NCBI RefSeq assembly: GCF_004519405.1
Contig: NZ_SGWI01000006.1
Location: forward strand, 248,001 to 312,000
DNA: 64,000 nt
From: Pseudomonas sp. BCA17
Lineage (GTDB): Bacteria > Pseudomonadota > Gammaproteobacteria > Pseudomonadales > Pseudomonadaceae
Reading direction: 5' to 3'
This document shows positions 24,454 through 33,473 of the stretch, in pieces; position 1 is the first letter of the stretch, and the number at the start of each line of letters is the position of its first letter. The translations under genes were made by a program, and so were the position numbers. The notes below the pieces were generated by a model. The model saw nothing but the letters and a program-made list of their open reading frames with translations. It was not told the DNA's origin and did no database searches.

Positions 24454-25482
24454 TTATTCCATTTTCGTTGAAACCACTTGCTGGCGCTCGGCGCTCAGGC
24501 GTGCGGCGTCCAATATACGGGTGGTTTCCAATGCCTCATAGGCATCCACCGGCAGTGGGCCGTGGCCCTGCACTGCGCACAGCAACTGACGGTAGAACTG
24601 GGTCCAGCAGCCTTTTTCCGACGGCACACGCTCGCGTTCCGGCCCCTGCTCGAACCAACCCCAGCGCCGATGTTCTTCAGCGCCCCAATGTTCACCTTCA
24701 GTTTTCGGTGACTTGCCGGCCATCAAGGCTGCTTCCTGGCCGTCCAGTCCGTCCACCGTGTAACACCCCAGGGTGCCGCTCACCCGAAAGCGCGGCGCCT
24801 GGCTGTTTTGCAACGCACTGCCCCATAAATGCGAAATCACGCCATTAGCGTGCGTCAGGCAGACAAAAAAACCGTGGTCGAGGTTGGGGTGCTCGCGGCT
24901 GTACTGCAGTTGCGCAAACACCCGGTCCACGGGGCCGAACAGTTGCAGCGCCTGGTCCACCAGATGGCTGCCCAGGTCGCGCAGCCAACCACCGCCACTG
25001 GCGTTGCCCACTGCTTGCGGGCTGTAGCGTTCGACCCGGGATTCAAACCGGGTGATTTCGCCCAGGACACCCGCGTCGATGAGCTTGCGCAAGGTCAGGT
25101 AGTCCGAATCCCAACGCCGGTTCTGATAGACGCTCAACAGTACGCCCTGGCGTTCGGCGGCGGTAATCAGGGCTTGGGCCTGTTCAGCATTGGCGGCAAA
25201 GGGTTTGTCGCTGACCACGGCCACGCCATGTTCGATGGCCTCCAATACCAGCGCCGGGCGGCCTTTGAGCGTCGTAGAAATGACCAGCGCGTCGACACCG
25301 GCCTCGACGATCTGGCCAATGCTGTCGAAAGCTTTCACACCGGGGTGGTCGCTGTTCAATTGTTGCCGGCGCTCCGGCGAGCGTGTCACCACCCCAACAA
25401 ACGTGGCGCCCGGCAGTGTGGCAATCAGCGGCGCATGAAAGAAGCGTCCGCCGTGGCCGTAGCCGACCAGTCCAATTCGCAT
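24454..25482 (-). CDS. Gfo/Idh/MocA-family oxidoreductase
   Basis: A 342-residue NAD(P)-dependent dehydrogenase. The N-terminal Rossmann motif is GLVGYGHGGRFFHAPLI. VSDKPFAANAEQAQ carries the family's EKP-type lysine (here DKP), followed by QNRRWDSDYLTLRKLI and GWLRDLGSHLVDQAL with the catalytic Asp/His. ATG 25482 is the first Met with Rossmann sequence; the upstream frame is unlike the family. It sits between iolG and the importer, so it may act on scyllo-inositol, an inosose or another cyclitol. The exact substrate is not evident. Confidence 0.8.
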   Translation of the reverse strand: MRIGLVGYGHGGRFFHAPLIATLPGATFVGVVTRSPERRQQLNSDHPGVKAFDSIGQIVEAGVDALVISTTLKGRPALVLEAIEHGVAVVSDKPFAANAEQAQALITAAERQGVLLSVYQNRRWDSDYLTLRKLIDAGVLGEITRFESRVERYSPQAVGNASGGGWLRDLGSHLVDQALQLFGPVDRVFAQLQYSREHPNLDHGFFVCLTHANGVISHLWGSALQNSQAPRFRVSGTLGCYTVDGLDGQEAALMAGKSPKTEGEHWGAEEHRRWGWFEQGPERERVPSEKGCWTQFYRQLLCAVQGHGPLPVDAYEALETTRILDAARLSAERQQVVSTKME

Positions 25483-25520
25483 GCTTGAACTCCTTCTTGA
25501 ACTGCACACCCAATGCAAAT

Positions 25521-25545
25521 GTGTGGGGCTTGCTCGCTCCCACAC
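25521..25545. repeat. REP-like hairpin within the iol operon
   Basis: GTGTGGG/CCCACAC stem enclosing GCTTGCTCGCT in the 91-bp gap between iolG and the second oxidoreductase gene. It is a common Pseudomonas palindromic unit. Confidence 0.55.
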
Positions 25546-25573
25546 CGACTGCAGCGCAACGATACGTTGGCGA

Positions 25574-26584
25574 TCAGCCGTAGAAGCGCGGGCGCTCGGG
25601 CAAGCTCACCTTCACGATCTGCTCACTGCTCTGCGCCTCGATACAGGCATCCGCCGCCACCGCCGCCGCAAACCCGTCCCACGCGGAAGGCCCACCCACC
25701 TGGCCTGCGCGCACGCTATCAATGAAGGCTTGCAACTCCACGTCGTAGGCCCCGATAAACCGATCTTTCCAATCCATCAAAATCGCATTCGACAGTTTCG
25801 CGTCGCTGCGCAGTTGCACCTGCGACGGCTCCGGCAGTTTGGCGATGCCGGTCTCCCCTACCACTTCGCACTGGATGTCATAGCCGTATTGGCAGTTCAC
25901 AAACACTTCCACATCAATGCGCGTGCCCCTGGCGGTTTCCAGCAGCACGATCTGCGGATCGCGCAGGTGCGCCAACGCCTTGCTCGACTTGCGCGGGAAC
26001 ACCACTTGCACCGAGACGTAATCGTCGTCGAGCAACCAGCGCAACACGTCCAGCTCGTGGATCAGGGTGTCGGTGATCGCCATATCGGTCGTGTAGTTCT
26101 CCCCCACCGTCGGGTTGCGGTGGGCGCAGTGCAGCATCAATGGCTCGCCGATCCGGCCGCTGTCGATCACCGCCTTGAGGGCGCGATAGCCTTCGTCATA
26201 CGGGCGCATAAAACCGACTTGCACCAGGCGCTTGCCATAAGCCACTTCGGCGTCGACGATCCTGCGGCAGCCTGCAGCCGTCACTGCCAGGGGTTTCTCG
26301 CAGAACACCGGCTTGCCGGCGGCGATGGCCGCCAGCACGAACTCCTCGTGGCTCGGCCCCCAGGACGTCACCAGCACCGCCTCAACCTGCGGCGAAGCGA
26401 TCAGCGCATGGCCGTCCGGGTACACCTCGGCGTCCAGTTTCAAATCCGCCACCACCTGGGCCGCTTGCGCAAGGTTGATATCGGTCACTGCCACCACCTG
26501 GCTGTTGAGCAGGGTCTGGCTGCAACGACGGATATGGTCCCGGCCGATGGCGCCCGTACCGATCACTCCAAGCTTCAACGACAT
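25574..26584 (-). CDS. iolG: myo-inositol 2-dehydrogenase
   Basis: A 336-residue Gfo/Idh/MocA enzyme oxidising myo-inositol to 2-keto-myo-inositol with NAD+. Motifs: GVIGTGAIGRDHIRR (Rossmann), VFCEKPLAVT with the conserved Lys, QVGFMRPYDEGYRALK, and DTLIHELDVLRWLLDD containing the catalytic Asp and His. These match inositol dehydrogenases closely. AGGAG lies eight bases before the ATG. It is transcribed with iolD upstream (20 nt gap). Confidence 0.92.
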   Translation of the reverse strand: MSLKLGVIGTGAIGRDHIRRCSQTLLNSQVVAVTDINLAQAAQVVADLKLDAEVYPDGHALIASPQVEAVLVTSWGPSHEEFVLAAIAAGKPVFCEKPLAVTAAGCRRIVDAEVAYGKRLVQVGFMRPYDEGYRALKAVIDSGRIGEPLMLHCAHRNPTVGENYTTDMAITDTLIHELDVLRWLLDDDYVSVQVVFPRKSSKALAHLRDPQIVLLETARGTRIDVEVFVNCQYGYDIQCEVVGETGIAKLPEPSQVQLRSDAKLSNAILMDWKDRFIGAYDVELQAFIDSVRAGQVGGPSAWDGFAAAVAADACIEAQSSEQIVKVSLPERPRFYG

Positions 26585-26604
26585 ATATTCACTCCTCTTG
26601 TTAA

Positions 26605-28536
26605 TTAGTACTGCCGAGCCTTGGCCAACTGCTCATTGAGTTTTTTCGCCGCCGCATTCGTGCGCTCGCTGGTGGAGACCTGCGCCACGCCCACCCGCCA
26701 CCACGACAGGTAGCCATGGACCATGGTCTTGGGCAGCACCTTGATGTCAATCAGCGTCGAGACGGTCTGCGTGCGTGCATCGGCCAAGGCCGCTTCCAGT
26801 TGCTCCACCGTGCTGACCCGGTAGGTCTTGCAGCCGTAAGCGGCCGCACTCATGGCGAAGTCCACCGGCACCAACCCACCATCGAGCTTGCCGCTCTCGG
26901 GGTTGCGAAAACGGAATTCAGTGCCGAAGCTGTCCATGCCATTGCCGATCTGCAGGTTATTGATGCAGCCGAAGGCCATGTTGTCGAACAGCACCACGTT
27001 GATTTTGCGCCGCTCCTGAATCGAGGTGGCGAGCTCCGAATGCAGCATCATGTAGGAGCCATCGCCAACCAGTGCATAGACCTCGCGGGTTGGCTCGGCC
27101 AGCTTGGCGCCCAGGGCGGCGTTGATCTCGTAGCCCATGCACGAATAGCCGTACTCGACGTGGTAAGTGTTGACGCCCTTGCTGCGCCAGGCGCGCTGCA
27201 GGTCACCGGGCAGGCTGCCGGCGGCGGCAACGATGATCGCGTCGTCGGCCAGGGCCTGGTTCAGCACGCCGAGTACGCGGCTTTGAGTCAGGCAGGAGCC
27301 GGTCAACTCGATAAACTCGCGCAGCACCGCGCGGTCCAGACGGTCGTCGACCTCAGGCACGAAGTCGTCGCCCTGATATTCCACTTGGTGCACGCGCGCG
27401 ATTTCGGCGTCGAGCCGAGCCTTGGCCGCGTGGATCTGCCCGCCCCAACCGGCGCGATAATCACCCAGCGCGTCGGCCAGCGCTTCTAGGGCGACTTGCG
27501 CATCCGCCAGCACTTGCACGCCATCCAGCTTCAAGGCGTCGCAGGGGCTGATATTGAGATTGAGGAACGTCACCTCGGCATGCTTGAACAGCGATTTCGA
27601 CGACGTGGTGAAGTCGGTGTACCGGGTGCCGATGCCGATGATCAGGTCCGCGTCCGGCGCCAGCAGGTTGGCCGCCAGGCAACCGGTCTCCCCCAGCCCT
27701 CCGACATTCAGCGGATGGCTGGAGACCACGGCGCTCTTGCCCGCCTGGGTTTCGGCGAACGGAATATCAAAGCGTTCGGCAAACGCTTGCAGTGCGGCAT
27801 TCGCGCCGGAGTAGCGTACCCCGCCTCCGCAGATGATCAACGGTTTGCGCTTGCCCGCGAACGCCGCCAAGGCATCAGCGATCATTGCCGCGCTGGGCGG
27901 ACGACGCTCGATGCGGTGCACGCGCTTTTGCAGGAAATAATCCGGATAGTCCCAGGCTTCGGCCTGCACGTCCTGGGGCAATGCCAGGGTGACCGCGCCG
28001 GTTTCGGCCGGATCGGTGAGCACGCGCATGGCGTGAATCGCCGCCGTCATCAACTGCTCGGGACGGTTGATCCGGTCCCAGTACTTGCTCACGGAACGAA
28101 AGGCGTCGTTGGTGCTGATACTCAAATCATGGAACTGCTCGATCTGTTGCAATACAGGGTCGGGCTGGCGGCTGGCGTAGACGTCGCCGGGCAACAGCAA
28201 CAACGGGATGCGGTTAGCGGTAGCCGTCGCGGCGGCGGTCAGCATATTGGCCGCACCCGGCCCCACGGACGCGGTGCACGCGTAGATCTTGCGACGCAGG
28301 TGCTGCTTGGCAAAACCGATGGCCGCATGCGCCATGCCTTGCTCGTTGCGGCCCTGATGCACCACCAGGTCACCGCTGTCCTGCTCCAGGGCCTGGCCCA
28401 GGCCCAGCACATTGCCGTGGCCGAAAATCGTGAACACCCCGGCGACAAACTTGCTCTGCACGCCATCGACTTCGATGTATTGGTTATCCAGGAATTTCAC
28501 CAGGGCCTGGGCCATGGTCAGTCGAGTTGTGGTCAT
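26605..28536 (-). CDS. iolD: 3D-trihydroxycyclohexane-1,2-dione hydrolase
   Basis: A 643-residue thiamine-diphosphate enzyme opening the ring of 3D-(3,5/4)-trihydroxycyclohexane-1,2-dione. The N-terminal TPP-binding domain includes HQGRNEQGMAHAAIGFAKQH (catalytic Glu near residue 65) and ASVGPGAANMLTAA. The C-terminal domain has the TPP/Mg motif GDGSYMM at about 491-497 with downstream NNLQIGNGMDSFGTEFRFRN. ATG 28536 follows AAGGGG; an upstream in-frame Met belongs to the iolB region. It lies 10 nt after iolB. Confidence 0.93.
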   Translation of the reverse strand: MTTTRLTMAQALVKFLDNQYIEVDGVQSKFVAGVFTIFGHGNVLGLGQALEQDSGDLVVHQGRNEQGMAHAAIGFAKQHLRRKIYACTASVGPGAANMLTAAATATANRIPLLLLPGDVYASRQPDPVLQQIEQFHDLSISTNDAFRSVSKYWDRINRPEQLMTAAIHAMRVLTDPAETGAVTLALPQDVQAEAWDYPDYFLQKRVHRIERRPPSAAMIADALAAFAGKRKPLIICGGGVRYSGANAALQAFAERFDIPFAETQAGKSAVVSSHPLNVGGLGETGCLAANLLAPDADLIIGIGTRYTDFTTSSKSLFKHAEVTFLNLNISPCDALKLDGVQVLADAQVALEALADALGDYRAGWGGQIHAAKARLDAEIARVHQVEYQGDDFVPEVDDRLDRAVLREFIELTGSCLTQSRVLGVLNQALADDAIIVAAAGSLPGDLQRAWRSKGVNTYHVEYGYSCMGYEINAALGAKLAEPTREVYALVGDGSYMMLHSELATSIQERRKINVVLFDNMAFGCINNLQIGNGMDSFGTEFRFRNPESGKLDGGLVPVDFAMSAAAYGCKTYRVSTVEQLEAALADARTQTVSTLIDIKVLPKTMVHGYLSWWRVGVAQVSTSERTNAAAKKLNEQLAKARQY

Positions 28537-28546
28537 GAAGCGCCCC

Positions 28547-29335
28547 TTAAAGGTCCAGCAGCCAGCTGTGCTGCGGGTCGTTATGGAAATGCCAGGCACG
28601 CTTGGGGCCGGCCATCACGTTCAAGTAATAGGACTCATAGCCATACGGCACGCTGACCGGGTGATAGCCCTTGGGCACCACCACCAAGTCGCTGTTTTCC
28701 ACGGCCATGGCCTGGTCGATGCTGCGGTCATCGGTGTAGACGCGCTGGAACACGAAGCCCTGCGGCGGGTTGATCTGGTGGTAGTAGGTTTCTTCGAGAA
28801 AACTCTGGCGCGGCAGGTCGTCGGTATCGTGCTTGTGCGGCGGGTAGCTCGACGAATGCCCGGACGGCGTGCGCACTTCCACCACCAGCAGTGAATGAGC
28901 CGGCTCGCTGTCGGGCAGGATGTCGCAGACATAGCGGGTGTTCGCGCCCTTGCCACGCACGCTGCGCTTGCACTGTTCGGGGCGGATCAGGCGGGGTTCG
29001 AAACCCACTGCGCCGGGCGCGGCGCAGACGGCGATTTGCACATCGCTCAACGCCGTCACTTGGGCATCGGTGCCGGGCGGCAGGTAGGCGGCGAACGGGG
29101 ATTTATCCTCGAACACCGACTGGCGATCGCCGAGGTTCTGCCAGTTGAAGCCCTCGCCCTGGATATTGACCCGACCACTGAGCAGCACCAGGCACAACTC
29201 TTTGTCCCCGGCGCTGACCGGCAGGGTTTCGCCCAGGCTCAGGCGGTAAGCGGAAAAACCCACATACTCCAGGCGCCCGGCTTCCAAGGCGACCATGGTT
29301 TGTCCGCGTTTACTGCTTTTGACCAGCAAGCTCAT
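28547..29335 (-). CDS. iolB: 5-deoxy-glucuronate isomerase
   Basis: A 262-residue bicupin enzyme converting 5-deoxy-glucuronate to 2-deoxy-5-keto-gluconate. The second cupin carries the metal-binding motif SYPPHKHDTDDLPRQSFLEE at about residues 165-184, with YHPVSVPYGYESYYLN near the end, the signature of IolB. ATG 29335 sits 3 nt past the iolE stop, so the two are translationally coupled; a GTG one codon earlier is also possible. Confidence 0.93.
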   Translation of the reverse strand: MSLLVKSSKRGQTMVALEAGRLEYVGFSAYRLSLGETLPVSAGDKELCLVLLSGRVNIQGEGFNWQNLGDRQSVFEDKSPFAAYLPPGTDAQVTALSDVQIAVCAAPGAVGFEPRLIRPEQCKRSVRGKGANTRYVCDILPDSEPAHSLLVVEVRTPSGHSSSYPPHKHDTDDLPRQSFLEETYYHQINPPQGFVFQRVYTDDRSIDQAMAVENSDLVVVPKGYHPVSVPYGYESYYLNVMAGPKRAWHFHNDPQHSWLLDL

Positions 29336-29338
29336 CAC

Positions 29339-30226
29339 TCAAACCCTCTCGTTGAGAAGCGCGCGCAAGGTGTCGTAACCCTTTTTTGCGTAGATGTAGC
29401 TGGGTGCCACAGCCGGGTCCTGCTCGGCTTCCACCACCAGCCAGCCTTCGTACTTCGCGGCCTGCAGCACATCAAGCAGTTCGGCAAAATCGATATCGCC
29501 GTCACCCGGCACGGTGAAGGTGCCGTTGACGATGCAATCGGGGAAGCTCCACATCTGGTTGCGCGCCAGTTGCACCACGGGTTTGCGCACGTCCTTGAAA
29601 TGCACGTGGCAGACGCGGTCGATGTGTTTGCGCAGCACCTCGACAGGTTCGCCGCCGCCCATGTAGCAGTGGCCGGAATCGAACAACAGGCCGACTTCAG
29701 GGCCTGTCCGGCGCATAAGCTGGTCGATGTCTTCAGGCGACTCGACGTAGGCGCCCATATGGTGGTGGTAGGCCAGGCGCACACCTTGAGACAGGGTGAA
29801 ACGCGCCAATTCGGTGAGTTTGTCGGCGTATGCCTGCCAGGCTTGCTCGCTGTGCAGGCGCGGACGTTCGATCAGGCGGATACGCGAGCCCTGGATGGAG
29901 TCGGCGACTTCGCCATACACCAGCACCGTGGCGCCATTCTGTTTGAGCAGTTCGACGTGGCCGGCGATGGCTTCGATTTCTTCGGCCACCGAACGCCGCG
30001 CCAGGCGGCTGGAGTACCAGCCGGAGACCAGCGCCAGGTCGTAGGGGCGCAACACGTCGGCGACGCCCTTGGCGTCCTTGGGGAATTTGCCGTTGAGTTC
30101 AAAACCTTCGTAGCCGATGTCCTTGCCTTCGCTGAGGGCCGTGCTCAAGGGCGTTTCACCGCCCAGGGCCGGCAGGTCGTCGTTGCTCCAGGAGATCGGG
30201 TTGATGCCAATTCGGATTGCGGGCAT
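29339..30226 (-). CDS. iolE: 2-keto-myo-inositol (inosose) dehydratase
   Basis: A 295-residue TIM-barrel enzyme of the xylose-isomerase-like family that dehydrates 2-keto-myo-inositol. Motifs: RIGINPISWSNDDLPALGGE at the start, YEGFELNGKFP, LAYHHHMGAYVE, GLLFDSGHCYMGG and CHVHFKDVR, which together supply the metal ligands. ATG 30226 follows AAAGGTG. The reading frame extends upstream to 30343 through the REP-containing gap, but that part is not conserved in style. Confidence 0.93.
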   Translation of the reverse strand: MPAIRIGINPISWSNDDLPALGGETPLSTALSEGKDIGYEGFELNGKFPKDAKGVADVLRPYDLALVSGWYSSRLARRSVAEEIEAIAGHVELLKQNGATVLVYGEVADSIQGSRIRLIERPRLHSEQAWQAYADKLTELARFTLSQGVRLAYHHHMGAYVESPEDIDQLMRRTGPEVGLLFDSGHCYMGGGEPVEVLRKHIDRVCHVHFKDVRKPVVQLARNQMWSFPDCIVNGTFTVPGDGDIDFAELLDVLQAAKYEGWLVVEAEQDPAVAPSYIYAKKGYDTLRALLNERV

Positions 30227-30270
30227 GGCTGCACCTTTTGTTTTTATCCAGAGATCGCTCGGATCTGCTT

Positions 30271-30301
30271 GATGTAGAAGGGGCTTGCCCCCTCCCACAT
30301 T
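30271..30301. repeat. REP-like hairpin between iolC and iolE
   Basis: ATGT...GGGGC-TT-GCCCC...ACAT palindrome in the 103-bp gap inside the operon. Such GGGGCTTGCCCC units are widespread in Pseudomonas. It may stabilise upstream mRNA or attenuate transcription. Confidence 0.55.
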
Positions 30302-30329
30302 TGATTGCATTTCAAGTTGAAAACGGTGT

Positions 30330-32267
30330 TCAGGATCGTGCACTGCACCAGGCGTTGATCAGTTGTTCAAACGTTGCCTGCACGTGCTCAATCAGGGTCT
30401 GATCATCAATCTCCCCCGCCATCCACGCCCGGCTCGGCGCCTGGAAGATCGTACGGCCCACGGCGAACCCCCGGCAGGTGGTACTGTGGCTGGCTTGCAG
30501 GAAGCCATTGGCGAGACTTTCAGCCGATGCATTCAGGCCCAGCAGCACCACGCCACGGCAGTACGGGTCGCGCTCCTGGATCAGTTCGTCGAGCTTTTTC
30601 CAGTCCTCGGCCGACTGCGCCTCGATCTTCCACCACGCCGGGTAGATGCCCAGGTTGTACAGGCGCTTGAGGCTGCGATACAGCACATCCGGGTAAGTGG
30701 ATGGATGATCCTTGGGCGGGATGACCTCCAGCAGCAGTTCATGGCCGCTGACCAGGGAAGCCTCATACACCGCCTTGAGTTGCGCTTCCTGTTCCAGGCG
30801 CAGCAGCGGCTCGTCGTCCGGGTGGAATTGCACCAGGCACTTGATGATTTGCTCCTGGGGCCAGGCGATCAAGTTACTGCCGACCGAACGGCCGTGCTCG
30901 AACGCCAGGGGCCGCGAGTTCTGCACCTCCACCGGACGCGCAATCCACCAGCCGCGACCGCTGGCGGAGTTGAGCGCATCCTGGCCAAAACGTTGGTCGG
31001 CCAGCAGGCCCACATCGGCTTCGATACCCTGCTCACTGAGTTTTTTCTCTACCCGTTCGATGGCCTGGATGAACAGTTGCTTGATCGCGCTGATGCGCTC
31101 CGGGCCCTGCCCGCCCTTTTGCGCCAGGTCCACCAATTGCCACCGGTGATCGAAGGCAAACACGAACAACTGCTTCCAGGCCTTGCGCGGCACTGTGACG
31201 CGATGCAGGCGTTGCAGGGTGACATCCTGATCCGGCCGGGTAATGGGCACCGGGCTGTTGAACAGGTAATCCAGTTCGGCGGGCGTCGGCATCGCCGGGG
31301 CGCAGGCATGGCGCGACACCACCAGGCCGCCACAGGCATTGGCCAACTGGCTGCAACGCTCATCGCTGGCATCGTTCAGCCAACCGCTGAGGAAGCCCGA
31401 CATAAACGCATCGCCGGCGCCCAATACATTGAGCACTTCAACCCGCACGCCGGGATAGATCGCGCCGTCTTCCAGGCGCGGCGGGATTGCGCCGTGGATC
31501 ACCGTGCAGCCCTGCGGGCCGAGCTTGACCACCAAGGTGGCCGGGGTCAGTTCACGCACGGTACGCAGGGCGGTCAACAGGTCTTCACTGCCGCCGGCGA
31601 TCAGGAACTCTTCTTCAGTGCCAACGATAAGGTCGAAAAGCGGCAGGATTTTCTGCACGTGCTGGCTGACATTCTGGTCGGCGACAAACCGGGTTTCACC
31701 GTCCGCCTTGCCTGCCAGGCCCCAGAGTACCGGGCGGTAGTCGATGTCCAGCACACGCTTGACGTCGTGCCGGGCGGCATAGTCCAGGGCCTGGAGACTG
31801 GCCTTGTACACGCCATCGGTGGAGAAATGCGTACCGGTGATCAGCAGCGCTTTGCTGGACGCAATGAAGGCTTCGCTGATGTCTTCGGCACGCAGCGCCA
31901 TGTCCGCGCAGTTTTCGCGGTAGAACACCAGGGGGAAGGTTTCTCGGTCCTTGAGGCCGAGCAGCACTAGGGCGGTGAGGCGTTCAGGATCGACTTTGAT
32001 GCCGCTGACATCGCAGCCTTCACGGGCCAGGGATTCCACCAGGAAACGGCCCATATGGTCATCCCCTACCCGACTCAGCATCGCCGACCTGAGCCCCAGC
32101 CGCGCCGTGCCGAAAGCGATATTGGCGGAAGACCCGCCGAGGTACTTGGCAAAACTGGACACGTCCTCAAGCCGCGCACCCACTTGCTGTGCGTAGAGGT
32201 CGACGCCCAAGCGCCCGAGGCAAATCAGATCCAATTGACGCCCACTGGCAAAACGAGTCTGGCCCAT
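30330..32267 (-). CDS. iolC: 5-dehydro-2-deoxygluconokinase fused to DUF2090 domain
   Basis: A 645-residue bifunctional protein. Residues ~10-330 form a PfkB sugar kinase (YLGGSSANIAFGTARLGLRS; NVLGAGDAFMSGFLSGWL with the catalytic Asp near 286) that phosphorylates 2-deoxy-5-keto-gluconate. Residues ~350-640 form a DUF2090 aldolase-like domain (FVFAFDHRWQLVDLAQK, LIAWPQEQIIKCLVQFHPDD). This probably replaces the separate IolJ aldolase that splits the phosphorylated product. It is the first gene of the minus-strand operon, opposite the regulator gene. AGGAG lies five bases before ATG. Confidence 0.92.
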   Translation of the reverse strand: MGQTRFASGRQLDLICLGRLGVDLYAQQVGARLEDVSSFAKYLGGSSANIAFGTARLGLRSAMLSRVGDDHMGRFLVESLAREGCDVSGIKVDPERLTALVLLGLKDRETFPLVFYRENCADMALRAEDISEAFIASSKALLITGTHFSTDGVYKASLQALDYAARHDVKRVLDIDYRPVLWGLAGKADGETRFVADQNVSQHVQKILPLFDLIVGTEEEFLIAGGSEDLLTALRTVRELTPATLVVKLGPQGCTVIHGAIPPRLEDGAIYPGVRVEVLNVLGAGDAFMSGFLSGWLNDASDERCSQLANACGGLVVSRHACAPAMPTPAELDYLFNSPVPITRPDQDVTLQRLHRVTVPRKAWKQLFVFAFDHRWQLVDLAQKGGQGPERISAIKQLFIQAIERVEKKLSEQGIEADVGLLADQRFGQDALNSASGRGWWIARPVEVQNSRPLAFEHGRSVGSNLIAWPQEQIIKCLVQFHPDDEPLLRLEQEAQLKAVYEASLVSGHELLLEVIPPKDHPSTYPDVLYRSLKRLYNLGIYPAWWKIEAQSAEDWKKLDELIQERDPYCRGVVLLGLNASAESLANGFLQASHSTTCRGFAVGRTIFQAPSRAWMAGEIDDQTLIEHVQATFEQLINAWCSARS

Positions 32268-32369
32268 GCTGGCTCCTGTTATTTTTATCAGCCTGCGTTG
32301 TGCTCCGTGACGGCGGCAAACGCTCTTGGTGCAAGCAGACTAGAACGTCCGGCGGCCTCAATCAATATT

Positions 32370-32404
32370 TATTCCATAATTATTTTCTGTGGAATATTTT
32401 TTCC
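32370..32404. promoter_or_regulatory. candidate IolR operator, divergent iolC/iolR control region
   Basis: GGAA-TATTTT-TTCC (32391-32404) is a perfect GGAA-N6-TTCC box. An overlapping inverted repeat TATTCCA (32370-32376) / TGGAATA (32390-32396) sits just before it. The site lies in the 282-bp gap between iolC and the divergent RpiR-type gene. The rhizobial IolR box has this form (family knowledge); use here is inferred. Confidence 0.5.
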
Positions 32405-32549
32405 AATAAGCTGACATAATGGCCCGCCAGCCGCCGTGCATCGTTTCAGCAAGCCGCGCGGACCGTGATGCCGGGGTATTTTTTTGCGCCTACCCTGTAG
32501 ACTTGCGCCACCATCAGCGCAACAGATGAAAACGCCAGAAGGATTGCCC

Positions 32550-33458
32550 ATGTCCCGCACCGATCCCGAGACCACCCTGGAAGGAAACATAGCCAGCCCT
32601 CCGATCAATGCCGAACGCCTGTTGCAACTGATCACCGACGAATACGAAAGCCTGCCACGCCAGCTCAAACGCATCGCCAGCTACATGAGCCAGCAGAGCG
32701 ACCGAATCATGGTCGACCGCATCAGCGACATCGCCCGCGAATGCGAAGTGCACCCCTCGGCCATCGTGCGCTTTTCCCAACGGTTCGGCTTCAGCGGGTT
32801 CAGCGAGATGCAGGCGCTGTTTCGCGAGGCGTATACCCACAAGACCACGCCGGTGCAGAACTATCAGCAGCGCATCCGCAGCATGATCGCCAACAAGTCG
32901 CAGAAAGCCAGCGGCGGCGACCTGGCACGTGAATGCGTCAACGCGACACTGTCCGGCATCGAGCGCCTGGGGCTGGAACTCGACGACGCGGCGTTCGACA
33001 AAGCCGTCGACCTGGTGGTCAATGCCGACAATATCTATGTGGTCGGCGTACGCCGCTCCTTCGCCGTGGCCGATTACCTGGTCTACAACCTGCAACACAC
33101 CAACAAGCGCATTCATCTGATTTCGGGTCTGGGCGGCAGCTACCGCGAACAGATGCGCAGCGTGCGCGCCAATGACCTGGTGATCGCCATCAGTTTTACG
33201 CCCTACGGCAAAGAGACCCAGCACTGCCTGCGCATCGCCCAGCACCAACAGGCCAAGACCCTGATCATCACCGACAGCAACCTGTCGCCCCTGGCCAAGC
33301 GGGCCAATACGGTGTTGTTGGTGAATGAAGGTTCCTCGTTCGCCTTCCGCTCGTTGAGCGCCACCCTGTGCCTGTGCCAGGCGCTGTTCATTGCGGTGGC
33401 GTATCGCCTGGAATTGAAAGTGGACGAGATTCATGAGCAGGTCGGGTTCGAAGACTGA
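32550..33458 (+). CDS. iolR: RpiR-family regulator of inositol genes
   Basis: A 302-residue regulator. The N-terminal HTH_6 domain (about 28-100) contains MVDRISDIARECEVHPSAIV and FSQRFGFSGFSEMQALFREA. The C-terminal SIS sugar-phosphate-binding domain (about 130-270) has DNIYVVGVRRSFAVADYLVY, LISGLGGSYREQM and ITDSNLSPLAKRAN. ATG 32550 follows GAAGGATTGCCC; the upstream frame is not conserved in character. It is divergent from iolC and presumably represses the pathway until an inositol intermediate binds the SIS domain. Confidence 0.82.
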   Translation: MSRTDPETTLEGNIASPPINAERLLQLITDEYESLPRQLKRIASYMSQQSDRIMVDRISDIARECEVHPSAIVRFSQRFGFSGFSEMQALFREAYTHKTTPVQNYQQRIRSMIANKSQKASGGDLARECVNATLSGIERLGLELDDAAFDKAVDLVVNADNIYVVGVRRSFAVADYLVYNLQHTNKRIHLISGLGGSYREQMRSVRANDLVIAISFTPYGKETQHCLRIAQHQQAKTLIITDSNLSPLAKRANTVLLVNEGSSFAFRSLSATLCLCQALFIAVAYRLELKVDEIHEQVGFED

Positions 33459-33473
33459 GCGGCAGACACCGAG

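Noticed and set aside
25481..31970. Several long plus-strand frames opposite iolG, iolD, iolE and iolC (up to 535 codons)
   Set aside because: All are antisense shadows of clearly conserved catabolic genes, with the same biased composition.
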